From Rhodomicrobium sp. R_RK_3 (GTDB lineage: Bacteria > Pseudomonadota > Alphaproteobacteria > Rhizobiales > Rhodomicrobiaceae), in the NCBI RefSeq assembly GCF_002198715.1, contig NZ_MWLK01000016.1:62001-126000 (forward strand): a stretch of 64,000 nt of DNA, written 5' to 3'. Shown here piece after piece: positions 46,059-54,453 of this stretch. Below the pieces are notes generated by a model that was given only the letters and a program-made list of their open reading frames with translations, ran no database searches and had not been told where the DNA came from. The position numbers were made by a program, and so were the translations under genes. The number at the start of each line of letters is the position of its first letter. Within the stretch, counting starts at the first letter, position 1.

Positions 46059-46409
46059 ATGCCCGCCGATCCCCTCAGCACGACCTTCGCCGCGCTCGCC
46101 GATCCGACACGCCGCGCTATCCTTGCGCGCCTTGCGCTCGGCGAAACCTCCGTCACCGAACTCGGCGCGCCGTTCCAGATGACGCTGCCGGCCATCTCCA
46201 AACACCTCAAGGTGCTCGAACGCGCCGGCCTCATCGAGCGCGGCCGCACCGCGCAATGGCGCCCCTGCCGTCTGGATGCGGGTCCGCTGAAGGAGGTCGC
46301 CGGGTGGGTCGAAAGCTATCGCCGTTTCTGGGACCAGCGCTTCGACCGGCTCGACGACTACCTCCGGGAGGTCGAGGGCAAAGCCCAGCCGGGCACTGAG
46401 CCGAAGTAA
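46059..46409 (+). CDS. ArsR-family transcriptional regulator
   Basis: A 116-residue winged-helix repressor: LSTTFAALADPTRRAILARLALGETSVTELGAPFQMTLPAISKHLKVLERAGLIERG. No cysteine metal site, so it is the group usually paired with SRPBCC (AHSA1) proteins. Here no such gene follows; a family A repeat and dinB come next. Likely binds the palindrome just upstream. Confidence 0.87.
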   Translation: MPADPLSTTFAALADPTRRAILARLALGETSVTELGAPFQMTLPAISKHLKVLERAGLIERGRTAQWRPCRLDAGPLKEVAGWVESYRRFWDQRFDRLDDYLREVEGKAQPGTEPK

Positions 46410-46438
46410 GGCACAGGTTTTAATGCCCCCCAACTCTT

Positions 46439-46546
46439 GTCATTCCTGCGAACGCGGGAATCCAGCACGCCGCGGCACCGAAATGAAAGGAGAGATTCGC
46501 CGCTTAATTTGCCCTTCACCGGATTCCCGCCTGCGGAGGATTGACA
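46439..46546. repeat. Palindromic intergenic repeat, family A (long)
   Basis: GTCATTCCTGCGAACGCGGG then AATCCAGCACGCCGCGG on the left; TTTGCCCTTCACCGGATTCC then CGCCTGCGGAGGATTGACAG on the right. About 108 bases. Confidence 0.75.
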
Positions 46547-46632
46547 GTTGAGCGGTCGGCGTCGCCCTCCCCCACCCACAGGCCCGATCTCCGCATCTGG
46601 CCGCGCGGGGGCGAATATGGTACCTGAGTCCC

Positions 46633-47802
46633 ATGCTGACTCAGCTCTGCCGCGATTGCTGCCAGCTCGTCGCGCCGCGCGCCGGTTCGTGCCCGGACTG
46701 CGGCGGCGAAAGGCGCATCGCCCATGCCGAGCTCGCCGCGCTGACCATCGCCCACATCGATTGCGACGCCTTCTACGCCTCGGTGGAGAAGCGCGACCGG
46801 CCGGACTTGCGCGAAAAACCGCTGATCGTCGGCCATGATGGCGGGCGCGGCGTCGTCACCACCGCCTGCTACATCGCGCGGCGCTACGGCGTGCGCTCGG
46901 CCATGCCGATGTTCAAGGCGCTCGACCTGTGCCCGGACGCCGTCGTGCTGCCGCCCGACATGGGCAAATACAAAGCCGTCAGCGACGACATCCGCGCCAT
47001 CTTCCGCGCCGCGACCGAGGTCATCGAGCCGGTGTCGCTCGACGAGGCCTATCTCGACCTGACCGAGGCGCATGAATCCGGCGAGCGGGCGGCGGCCGAA
47101 GCGCTGGCCGTGATCGCCCTGCGCGTCGAGCGCGAGGTCGGCATCACGGTGTCCATTGGCCTCTCCTGCAACAAATTCCTTGCCAAGCTCGCCTCGGAAA
47201 TGGACAAGCCGCGCGGCTTCTCGGTGATCGGGGCGGCGGAGGCGAAAGCGGTGCTGGCGCCGATGTCGATCCGCAAGATCAACGGCGTCGGCCAGGCGAC
47301 GGCTCAGCGGCTCGAAGCGAGCGGCATCGCCAGCATCGGCCAGCTTCAAGCCTTGAGCGAAATGCAGCTCGTCACCCAATATGGCAAGTTCGGCCGGAGG
47401 CTTGCCCGCTATGCGCAAGGCGAGGACGAGCGCGCGGTCACGCCGGACCGGCCGACCAAAAGCATCTCCGCCGAAACAACCTTTTCGCGCGACACCGGCT
47501 CGGCGGATGAGCTGATCGCGGTCGCCCGGCGGCTCGGCGAGCGCGTCGCCACACAGCTTCAGCGCAAGGGGCTGGCCGGCGGCGCTGTCGTGCTGAAGCT
47601 GAAGACCTCCGATTTCCGCCTGCTGACCCGGTCAAAGCGCCTGCCGAATGCCACGCAGCGCGCCTCGGTGCTGGCGGAAGCCGCCGAATTCCTCATCCGC
47701 CGCGACGCCGATGGCCGCCGCTTCCGCCTGATCGGCGTCGGCGTCGACGACCTTCGCCCCGCCACCGAGGCCGACCCGCCCGGCCTGTTCGACATGGCGT
47801 GA
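46633..47802 (+). CDS. dinB: DNA polymerase IV with N-terminal zinc ribbon
   Basis: A 389-residue Y-family polymerase. The first 30 residues hold two Cys pairs, CRDCC and CPDCG, a zinc ribbon not found in E. coli DinB. The catalytic part starts AHIDCDAFYASVEKRDRPDL, with VSLDEAYLDLTE as the second acidic motif, the helix-hairpin-helix INGVGQATAQRL, and a little finger domain ending in LRPATEADPPGLFDM. Translesion DNA synthesis. No clear SOS box upstream. Confidence 0.9.
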   Translation: MLTQLCRDCCQLVAPRAGSCPDCGGERRIAHAELAALTIAHIDCDAFYASVEKRDRPDLREKPLIVGHDGGRGVVTTACYIARRYGVRSAMPMFKALDLCPDAVVLPPDMGKYKAVSDDIRAIFRAATEVIEPVSLDEAYLDLTEAHESGERAAAEALAVIALRVEREVGITVSIGLSCNKFLAKLASEMDKPRGFSVIGAAEAKAVLAPMSIRKINGVGQATAQRLEASGIASIGQLQALSEMQLVTQYGKFGRRLARYAQGEDERAVTPDRPTKSISAETTFSRDTGSADELIAVARRLGERVATQLQRKGLAGGAVVLKLKTSDFRLLTRSKRLPNATQRASVLAEAAEFLIRRDADGRRFRLIGVGVDDLRPATEADPPGLFDMA

Positions 47803-47981
47803 GCGGGCCGGGGAGCCGGGTTTTGCACGGCGTTAGCACGTTGATGCCGCGTTCCGGCCACCTTTGTCCGAGAGTTTTCTGATGTGTTGATTCTCGGCGC
47901 CGGTCCTAAATTCGACCATCCGGCCCGGCCGGGAAGTGATCGCCCAAGGCATGCTAGATAAGAAACGCGAAGGGACGAGAA

Positions 47982-48455
47982 ATGGCCAAGAATACGATCT
48001 GCCTGTGGTACGACAAGGACGCTGAGGCCGCCGCCCGATTCTACGCCGAGACTTTTCCCGAAAGTGCCGTTGGCGGCGTCCACCGGGCGCCCAGCGACTA
48101 TCCGGCGGGCAAGCAGGGCGATGTGTTGACCGTCGAATTCACGGTCCTCGGCATCCCCTGCCTGGGCCTGAATGGCGGCCCCATGTTCAAGCATAATGAA
48201 GCCTTCTCGTTCCAGGTCTCCACCGAGGATCAGCAGGAAACCGACCGCTATTGGAACGCCATCGTCGGCAATGGCGGTCAGGAGAGCGCCTGCGGCTGGT
48301 GCAAGGACAAATGGGGCATTTCCTGGCAAATCACGCCGCGCACGCTGATGGAGGCGCTGGCGGCCGGCGGCGGCGAAGCCAAGCGGGCGTTCGACGCGAT
48401 GATGGAGATGCGCAAGATCGACGTCGCCGCCATCGACGCGGCCCGGCGCGGTTGA
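47982..48455 (+). CDS. VOC-family protein (PhnB/3-demethylubiquinone methyltransferase-like)
   Basis: A 157-residue VOC protein of the PhnB-like group: ICLWYDKDAEAAARFYAETFPES, FTVLGIPCLGLNGGPMFKHNEAFSF, and ACGWCKDKWGISWQITP. Members were named methyltransferases in error; the real function is unknown. It is followed by an SDR on the opposite strand. Confidence 0.85.
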   Translation: MAKNTICLWYDKDAEAAARFYAETFPESAVGGVHRAPSDYPAGKQGDVLTVEFTVLGIPCLGLNGGPMFKHNEAFSFQVSTEDQQETDRYWNAIVGNGGQESACGWCKDKWGISWQITPRTLMEALAAGGGEAKRAFDAMMEMRKIDVAAIDAARRG

Positions 48456-48507
48456 CGGAGCGACAGGAGCGCGCTCGGCCTGGTTGGCGAGCGCGCTGCC
48501 CCCGCCC

Positions 48508-49290
48508 CTATCGCGGGGCCATGCGGATGGCGCCGTCGAGGCGGACGGATTCGCCGTTGAAATAGCCGATCTCGATCATCGACAGGGCGAGCGCCGCATA
48601 TTCCGATGGCCGCCCGAGCCGCTTCGGATAAGGCACCGATGCGGCGAGCGCCGCTTTCACATTCTCCGGCAGGCTGTGCAGCAGGGGCGTCTCGAACAGG
48701 CCGGGCAGGATCGTGTTCACCCGGATGTTCTCGTTCATCAGGTCGCGCGCGATCGGCAGGGTCATGGCGAGGACGCCGCCTTTGGAGGCCGAATAGGCGG
48801 CCTGCCCGATCTGGCCGTCCTCCGCCGCGACGCTCGCGGTGTTGACGACGACGCCGCGGTCGCCATCCGCCTGCGGCTCCAGCGTCAGCATCCCGGCGGC
48901 GGATTTGGCGATGCAGCGGAAGCTGCCGATCAGATTGACCTGGATGACCCGCTCGAAGGCGTCGAGCGGGAAGGACTGGATCTCGCGTGTGTCCTTGGCG
49001 CGGCCCGCCGTCTTCACCGCGCTGCCGATGCCGGCGCAATTCACCAGTACGCGCTCCTGGCCATGCGCCGCGCGCGCCTTGGCAAAGCCCGCGTCGACCT
49101 CGGCCTCCGAGGTGACGTTGACGGCGCAGAAAACTCCGCCGATCTGCGCGGCGAACGCTTCGCCCGCCTCCGCATTCATGTCGAAGATCGCGACCTTGAC
49201 GCCCTTGGCCGCCAGCGCCTCGGCGGTGGCGCGGCCGAGACCCGACGCGCCTCCGGTGACGATGGCGGCAACGGATGAGTCGAGCTTCAT
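48508..49290 (-). CDS. SDR-family oxidoreductase, HSD10/3-hydroxyacyl-CoA dehydrogenase type
   Basis: A 260-residue SDR with TGGASGLG at the cofactor site, VNCAGIGSAVKT (a longer loop, as in type II 3-hydroxyacyl-CoA dehydrogenase), VNTASVAAEDGQIGQAAYSASKGGV with Ser, Tyr, Lys, and LPGLFETPLL. Likely acts on 3-hydroxyacyl-CoA or similar. Conserved in many alphaproteobacteria. Confidence 0.87.
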   Translation of the reverse strand: MKLDSSVAAIVTGGASGLGRATAEALAAKGVKVAIFDMNAEAGEAFAAQIGGVFCAVNVTSEAEVDAGFAKARAAHGQERVLVNCAGIGSAVKTAGRAKDTREIQSFPLDAFERVIQVNLIGSFRCIAKSAAGMLTLEPQADGDRGVVVNTASVAAEDGQIGQAAYSASKGGVLAMTLPIARDLMNENIRVNTILPGLFETPLLHSLPENVKAALAASVPYPKRLGRPSEYAALALSMIEIGYFNGESVRLDGAIRMAPR

Positions 49291-49369
49291 ATGATGAGAT
49301 CCTTGCTCTGGGACGCGGGGGCATTGCGTCCAGAGCTTAGCCTATCGGCGGCGCGGCGCGAAGCAGGCT

Positions 49370-49675
49370 CTACTCTTCCGGCTCGGTGATGAATTGCAGC
49401 GGATAGCCCTGGCGCTGGCCGGTCTCGGTGGCGAGCGTCGCCTTGGTCTCGGCGACGTCGCGCGTATAGACCGCGACGACGCAGGCGCCGAGCCGGTGCG
49501 CGGTGATCATGACGCTATGCGCCTGATCCTCGGTCATGTGAAAGACGCCCATCAGCACCCGCACGACGAATTCGCGCGGCGTGAAGTCGTCATTGACCAG
49601 AATGACCTTGTGCAGGCGCGGCCGCTGCGTCTTGGGCCGCACCCGGCTGCGTGGCTTGATGTTGATGTCACTCAT
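49370..49675 (-). CDS. clpS: ATP-dependent Clp protease adaptor ClpS
   Basis: A 101-residue ClpS adaptor: LHKVILVNDDFTPREFVVRVL, MTEDQAHSVMITAHRLGACVVAVYTRDVAETK. It binds N-degron substrates and passes them to ClpA. Start MSDINIKPRS at 49675; no ClpA gene follows, so it may be a second ClpS. Confidence 0.92.
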   Translation of the reverse strand: MSDINIKPRSRVRPKTQRPRLHKVILVNDDFTPREFVVRVLMGVFHMTEDQAHSVMITAHRLGACVVAVYTRDVAETKATLATETGQRQGYPLQFITEPEE

Positions 49676-49772
49676 CGACAGCACTGTCCCGATGGCAAAA
49701 CGGCTGGAATCGCCGGATATTAGCCATGTGTTTTTCAATTCGTCCATCCGCCCTCAGGCGAATATCCCCGGC

Positions 49773-50447
49773 TCAGCGGCGGCCTCCGACCTCGTCAATG
49801 TGAAGCAGCAGGTCGGCTGGGTCCTCATAGACACGGTATGCGCCCGATTGCCGGAGTTCGTCCGGCCCGTAGCCGCCGCTCAGAACCCCGACGCCCAGCG
49901 CCCGGCAGCGAATCGCGGCCAGCATGTCCCAGATGCTGTCGCCGACGACGACGGCGGTCTCGATCGGCGCCCCGAGCCGATCGGCGGCGGCGAGGAAGAG
50001 ATCCGGGTCGGGCTTGGCGTATTTGACCTGATCGCGCGTCACCACCGGGATTTTGGCCGGGTCGACGCCGAGCGCTTCCAAATTCACCGCCGCCGTCTCC
50101 ATGCGGCCGCTGGTGGCAATGGCCCAGGGCACGCCGGCCTGGGTCAGCCAAGCCAGCAATTCGCGCGCGCCCGGCAGCGGGCGGATCTGGCGCCCGTGGC
50201 GCAGATAGGCGGCGGCGTGGGCCTGACGCAGGCGTTCTGTGCGTTCGGGGCTGATCTCGAGTCCCGTCTCGCGCAGGAGCTGGTTGGTGAACAGCCCGCC
50301 GCTCATGCCGATCTTGCGGTGGATGCGCCAGACCGAGAGGTCGATATTCTCCGAATCCAGCGCCTCCTTCCAGGCCAGGACGTGCTGGTAGACGCTGTCG
50401 ACGAGCGTGCCGTCGAGATCGAACAGGAAGACCGTTTGCAAGCGCAT
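49773..50447 (-). CDS. HAD-family hydrolase (phosphatase)
   Basis: A 224-residue HAD phosphatase: FLFDLDGTLVDSVYQHVLAW with the two catalytic Asp residues, a helical cap, IATSGRMETAAVN (motif II), and VVVGDSIWDMLAA (motif IV). Start at 50447, after GGAGGCATGAC. Acts on a small phosphorylated metabolite; substrate unknown. Confidence 0.87.
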   Translation of the reverse strand: MRLQTVFLFDLDGTLVDSVYQHVLAWKEALDSENIDLSVWRIHRKIGMSGGLFTNQLLRETGLEISPERTERLRQAHAAAYLRHGRQIRPLPGARELLAWLTQAGVPWAIATSGRMETAAVNLEALGVDPAKIPVVTRDQVKYAKPDPDLFLAAADRLGAPIETAVVVGDSIWDMLAAIRCRALGVGVLSGGYGPDELRQSGAYRVYEDPADLLLHIDEVGGRR

Positions 50448-50622
50448 GTCATGCCTCCTTCCGCGCCCTCTCTCGCGGGCGCCGAAGGGTCCAATGTGGC
50501 GATCATGCACGGTTTGAGCAAGCCGCACCGCTTTCAAACACGTCCGGCGCTTGGTATTGCGCCAAGTTCCGCCTACCTCCGGTGAGAGGGCAGCAGGGGG
50601 CGCATTCACGAAGGAGCATGTT

Positions 50623-51501
50623 ATGAATATCGGTTTCATAGGCTTGGGGCAGATGGGCGTCGCGATGGCGGCCAATCTGCTGAAGGCCGGGCATACGGTC
50701 ACCGTCTACAACCGCACGCGCGGCAAGGCCGAGCCGCTGGCCGCGCTGGGGGCGAAGGTCGCCGGGAGCGTCGCCGAGGCCAGCGGCAACGATGTGGTCA
50801 TCACCATGCTCGCCGATGACAAGGCGCTCGAAGCGGTCGCGCTGGGCGAAGGCGGCATCGTCGCCAGCCTGCCGAAGGGCGCCATGCATGTGTCGTCGAG
50901 CACGATCAGCCCCGCTCTGTCCGAGACGTTGACCGAAGCCCATGCCAAGGCCGGGCAGCGCTATGTCGCGGCGCCGGTGTTCGGGCGGCCCGAGGCGGCC
51001 GCTGCCGCCAAGCTGTTTGTGATGGCCGCCGGCGCGCCGGACGCCGTCGCCGCCGCGCAGCCGATCTTCGACGCCATCGGACAGAAGACCTTCGCCGTTT
51101 CGGAGACGCCGAAAGCGGCAAATCTGGTGAAGCTGAGCGGCAATTTCCTGATCGGCTGCGTGATCGAATCGCTCGGCGAGGCCATGACGCTGGTCGGCAA
51201 GGGCGGCGTCGACCGCAATCTCTATGTCGAAATTCTCAGCTCAACCCTGTTTCCCGGGCCGATCTATGGCACCTACGGCAAACTGCTCGCCGAAGGCAAT
51301 TTCCAACCGCCCAAATTCGCCGCGCCGCTGGGGCAAAAGGACATCCGCCTGACCCTTGCCGCCGCCGAGGCCATGAACGTTCCGCTCCCCCTCGCCAGCC
51401 TGCTGCGCGACCGCCTGCTCACCCTGATGGCACAAGGCGGCGCAGATCTCGACTGGTCCGCATTCGGCCGCCTCGCCGCCCGCGACGCCGGGGAAGGTTG
51501 A
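50623..51501 (+). CDS. NAD(P)-dependent beta-hydroxyacid dehydrogenase (GarR/MmsB type)
   Basis: A 292-residue dehydrogenase of the 3-hydroxyisobutyrate/tartronate semialdehyde reductase family. It starts NIGFIGLGQMGVAMAANLLKAGHTVTVYNRT (Rossmann), and has the catalytic Lys in NLVKLSGNFLIG. The ATG at 50623 has AAGGAG upstream. Reduces or oxidises a beta-hydroxyacid; substrate unknown. Confidence 0.87.
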   Translation: MNIGFIGLGQMGVAMAANLLKAGHTVTVYNRTRGKAEPLAALGAKVAGSVAEASGNDVVITMLADDKALEAVALGEGGIVASLPKGAMHVSSSTISPALSETLTEAHAKAGQRYVAAPVFGRPEAAAAAKLFVMAAGAPDAVAAAQPIFDAIGQKTFAVSETPKAANLVKLSGNFLIGCVIESLGEAMTLVGKGGVDRNLYVEILSSTLFPGPIYGTYGKLLAEGNFQPPKFAAPLGQKDIRLTLAAAEAMNVPLPLASLLRDRLLTLMAQGGADLDWSAFGRLAARDAGEG

Positions 51502-51530
51502 GCGGGATCGCAAGACCGCGTCCAAAATCT

Positions 51531-51639
51531 TGTCGTTCCCGCGAAAGCGGGAATCCAGTACGCCGCAGTGCTCGTGTTGAGGCAGGGCCACACGACTGGG
51601 TTTGCCCCTTTACTGGATTCCCGCTTTCGCGGGAGGACA
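51531..51639. repeat. Palindromic intergenic repeat, family A (long, intact)
   Basis: Left arm GTTCCCGCGAAAGCGGGAAT then CCAGTACGCCGCAG; right arm TTGCCCCTTTACTGGATTCC then CGCTTTCGCGGGAGGACA. The most complete copy, between converging genes. Confidence 0.8.
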
Positions 51640-51668
51640 ACAATAGGGCGGTTCGACTGAGCCCCGCG

Positions 51669-52607
51669 TTACCCGGCCCGCCCCTCTGGTAGATACGCCG
51701 TCCAGACCGCGTTCAGGCGCGCGGTCTCCTCCTGCAAAATGTCCACGAAAGCCTGCGCCGCCGGGGAGAGCACGCGGCGCGACGGCTCGATCAGCACCAG
51801 CTCGACCGGCAGAATGGGCCCGACGATCGGGTTGATGGTCAAAAGCGGCCGCTCGACATCGGACACCATCATGATGCCGGGCAAAATCGTCACCCAGTCG
51901 GAATTGGCGACGACGCCGAGCGTGCCCATCATGGCGTCGAGCTCGATCATGCGCTCGATGGCGATCCCGTTGGAAACCAGATAGGTCTCGATCAGCGCGC
52001 GCCGGGCATTCTGAGCGCCCGGCACGACGATCTTCAGAGGCGGCAGCGTCTTCAGCACCACCGGCGCCATATGCGTCATGGCCGCGCCGCCTCTCGACAC
52101 CAGGACCTCGGGCGTCCGCAAGAACAATCGGCTCTTCAGGCCCGCCAGCCCCGGAAAGCCCGGCACCACGGCGAAATCCAGAGCGCCTGCCCTCACCTGA
52201 CCCGTCAGCACGGCGCTGTAAGCCTCGACCACCCGCAATTGCACATTCGGATGCGCGGCGATGAAGCGCGACAGGGCCGGTGCCAGCGCGCAGCGGGTCA
52301 TGGTCGGCATCAGCCCGACGGCGATCTCGCCGGTCAGCCCGCCCGCATAGCCGCGCACCGCGCTGTCCGCCGCCTGATAGGCGCGCAGCAATTCGATGCA
52401 GCGGCGATAGTAGCTGTCGCCCGCCGGGGTCGGCGCAACGGTGCCGCGCTCGCGGGAGAACAGGCGCGCGCCGAAACGGTCTTCCAGCTTGCGGATATGC
52501 TGGGAGACGCCCGATTGCGTCGCGTGCTCGCGCTCGGCGGCGGCGGTGAAGGAGCGCTCCTCATAGACGGCGACGAAGAGGCGGATGTCCTTGAAGGTCT
52601 CGGACAA
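51669..52607 (-). CDS. LysR-family transcriptional regulator
   Basis: A 312-residue LysR regulator; N-terminal helix-turn-helix FKDIRLFVAVYEERSFTAAAEREHATQSGVSQHIRKLEDRFGARLFSRERGTVAPT. The effector-binding domain follows. It diverges from the flavin reductase-monooxygenase operon and is its probable controller. The intergenic region is AT-richer (52610-52660) and could hold its T-N11-A site. Confidence 0.87.
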   Translation of the reverse strand: MSETFKDIRLFVAVYEERSFTAAAEREHATQSGVSQHIRKLEDRFGARLFSRERGTVAPTPAGDSYYRRCIELLRAYQAADSAVRGYAGGLTGEIAVGLMPTMTRCALAPALSRFIAAHPNVQLRVVEAYSAVLTGQVRAGALDFAVVPGFPGLAGLKSRLFLRTPEVLVSRGGAAMTHMAPVVLKTLPPLKIVVPGAQNARRALIETYLVSNGIAIERMIELDAMMGTLGVVANSDWVTILPGIMMVSDVERPLLTINPIVGPILPVELVLIEPSRRVLSPAAQAFVDILQEETARLNAVWTAYLPEGRAG

Positions 52608-52783
52608 GCGGCATCAACTTTTCTAATAGGGTTTAGCAAAACATATTATTGGGAGCACGCCCTAAGCGCACGTAGTTTCGTCGGAGGCAGACTGACGCCG
52701 GGCTTTTGGGGAATTTCCTCGATCCTCGGCTGCTCCCTCTCCCATGGGAGAGGGGACGACTGTGCCGTAAGCGAGCGACGGGA

Positions 52784-53350
52784 ATGACCATCCATATGGC
52801 CGACATCGCGGAACAGCCGATCGACGAGCGCCATCTGCGCAACGCGCTGGGGCGCTTCGCGACGGGCGTCACCGTCATCACGACGCGCGCGCCGTCCGGC
52901 AAGCCGGAAGGGCTGACCGCGAACTCCTTCACCGCCGTCTCGCTGCACCCGCCGCTGGTGTCCTGGAGCCTGAAGCGGGCCGCCCCGTCCTATGCCGGTT
53001 TCCTCGCCGCCGATCATTTCGCGGTCAACATTCTCGCCGCCGACCAGCTCGCGCTCTGCCGCCATTTCGCGACCCCGCTCGCGGACAAGTTCGCCGGCAT
53101 CCCCCATGCGGACGGCCTGCACGGCGCGCCGATCCTTGCCGGCTGCCTCGCCTCCTTCGATTGCCGCACCGAGACCACCATCGAGGGCGGCGACCATCAG
53201 ATCTTCATCGGCCGGGTGATGCGCGCGACCTATCGCGACGGCGAGCCGCTGATCTTCAGCGCCGGGCGCCTCTGCCTGCCCGCGCTGATCGTCGAAACCA
53301 CGCCGGCGGGGCCTGACGGCTTCCTGTCGGAGAATTGGGAAGGCTTATGA
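52784..53350 (+). CDS. Flavin reductase family (HpaC/RutF-like) protein
   Basis: A 188-residue flavin reductase: RNALGRFATGVTVITTRAPSGKPEGLTANSFTAVSLHPPLVSWSL, FAVNILAADQLALCRHFA, then GDHQIFIGRVM with the conserved His. Gives reduced flavin to a partner monooxygenase, most likely the LLM enzyme whose start overlaps its stop (ATGA). ATG at 52784 or 52796. Confidence 0.86.
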   Translation: MTIHMADIAEQPIDERHLRNALGRFATGVTVITTRAPSGKPEGLTANSFTAVSLHPPLVSWSLKRAAPSYAGFLAADHFAVNILAADQLALCRHFATPLADKFAGIPHADGLHGAPILAGCLASFDCRTETTIEGGDHQIFIGRVMRATYRDGEPLIFSAGRLCLPALIVETTPAGPDGFLSENWEGL

Positions 53351-54453
53351 AACTCGGCTTCTTCACCATGCCCATCCATCCGGTCGGGCGCAACCTGACC
53401 GAGGTCTTCAAAGAGGACCGGGAGCTGGCGCTGATCGCCGACCGGCTGGGCTTCTCCGAGGGCTATTTCGGCGAGCACATCACCGACGCCGCCGAGACCA
53501 TCACCTCGGCGCTGATCTTCATCGCCTGGGTGCTGAATGATACCAAGAATATCAAGCTCGGCACGGGCACGGTGAACCTGCCGAACCATCACCCGGCCAT
53601 GGTCGCCGCCGAAGTCGCCATGGTCGATCACATGGCCGAGGGGCGTTTCATCTTCGGCATTAGCCCCGGCGGCCTGCTGTCGGATGCCGAGCTGTTCGGC
53701 AATCTCGACAAGGACCGCACGGCGATGTTCGTTGAGTCCATCGACCACATCCTGAACATCTGGGCCGGCGAGCCGCCGTACAATCTCAAGGGCCAGCACT
53801 GGACCATCTCGATCGAGCGCCAGACCATCAAGGAGATCGGCCAGGGCTACATCCACAAGCCCTATCAGCGCCCGCATCCGCCCATCGTCGTTACGGCGGT
53901 GGCGCCGTTCTCCAAGGGCGTCACGGAAGCTGCCGCGCGGGGCTGGGAGCCGATCTCGGCGAATTTCCTGCTGCCGGTCTGGGTGAAGTCGCATTGGCCA
54001 AAATACGCCGAAGGCTGCGCCAAGGGCGGGCGCGCGGCCGATCCGGCCAATTGGCGCGTCGCCAAGAGCATTTTCGTCGCCGACGACATGGTGATGGCCA
54101 AGCGCTATGCCACCGAGCCGGGCGGCCCGTATTTCCACTATTTCAATTCGCTGGCGACGAAGCTCGTGAAGAATGGGCGCGGCAACCTGTTCAAGGCCGA
54201 CCAGAGCGCGCCGGATTCCTCGGTGACGCCGGAAGGCGTGGTCAGGGATCTCGTCATCTGGGGCACGCCCGAGAAGGTCGCCGACGACCTGCTCGCCTTC
54301 CGCGACGAGGTCGGCGATTTCGGCACGCTGCTCTATGCCGGCTTCGATTGGGTGGACCGCGATCTCGGTATCCGCTCGATGGAGCTGATGGCGGAGGAGG
54401 TGATGCCCGCCGTGAACCGCGCCATCGGCACAAAAAGCGAGGCCGCGGAATGA
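53347..54453 (+). CDS. LLM-class flavin-dependent monooxygenase
   Basis: A 368-residue bacterial luciferase-like monooxygenase: LGFFTMPIHPVGRNLTEVFKEDRELALIADRLGFSEGYFGEHITDA, IKLGTGTVNLPNHHPAMVAAEVAMVDHMAEGRFIFGISPGG, WGTPEKVADDLLAF. Uses reduced FMN from the flavin reductase to oxidise a substrate, as in alkane, sulfonate or aminopolycarboxylate systems. Overlaps both neighbours. Confidence 0.88.
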   Translation: MKLGFFTMPIHPVGRNLTEVFKEDRELALIADRLGFSEGYFGEHITDAAETITSALIFIAWVLNDTKNIKLGTGTVNLPNHHPAMVAAEVAMVDHMAEGRFIFGISPGGLLSDAELFGNLDKDRTAMFVESIDHILNIWAGEPPYNLKGQHWTISIERQTIKEIGQGYIHKPYQRPHPPIVVTAVAPFSKGVTEAAARGWEPISANFLLPVWVKSHWPKYAEGCAKGGRAADPANWRVAKSIFVADDMVMAKRYATEPGGPYFHYFNSLATKLVKNGRGNLFKADQSAPDSSVTPEGVVRDLVIWGTPEKVADDLLAFRDEVGDFGTLLYAGFDWVDRDLGIRSMELMAEEVMPAVNRAIGTKSEAAE

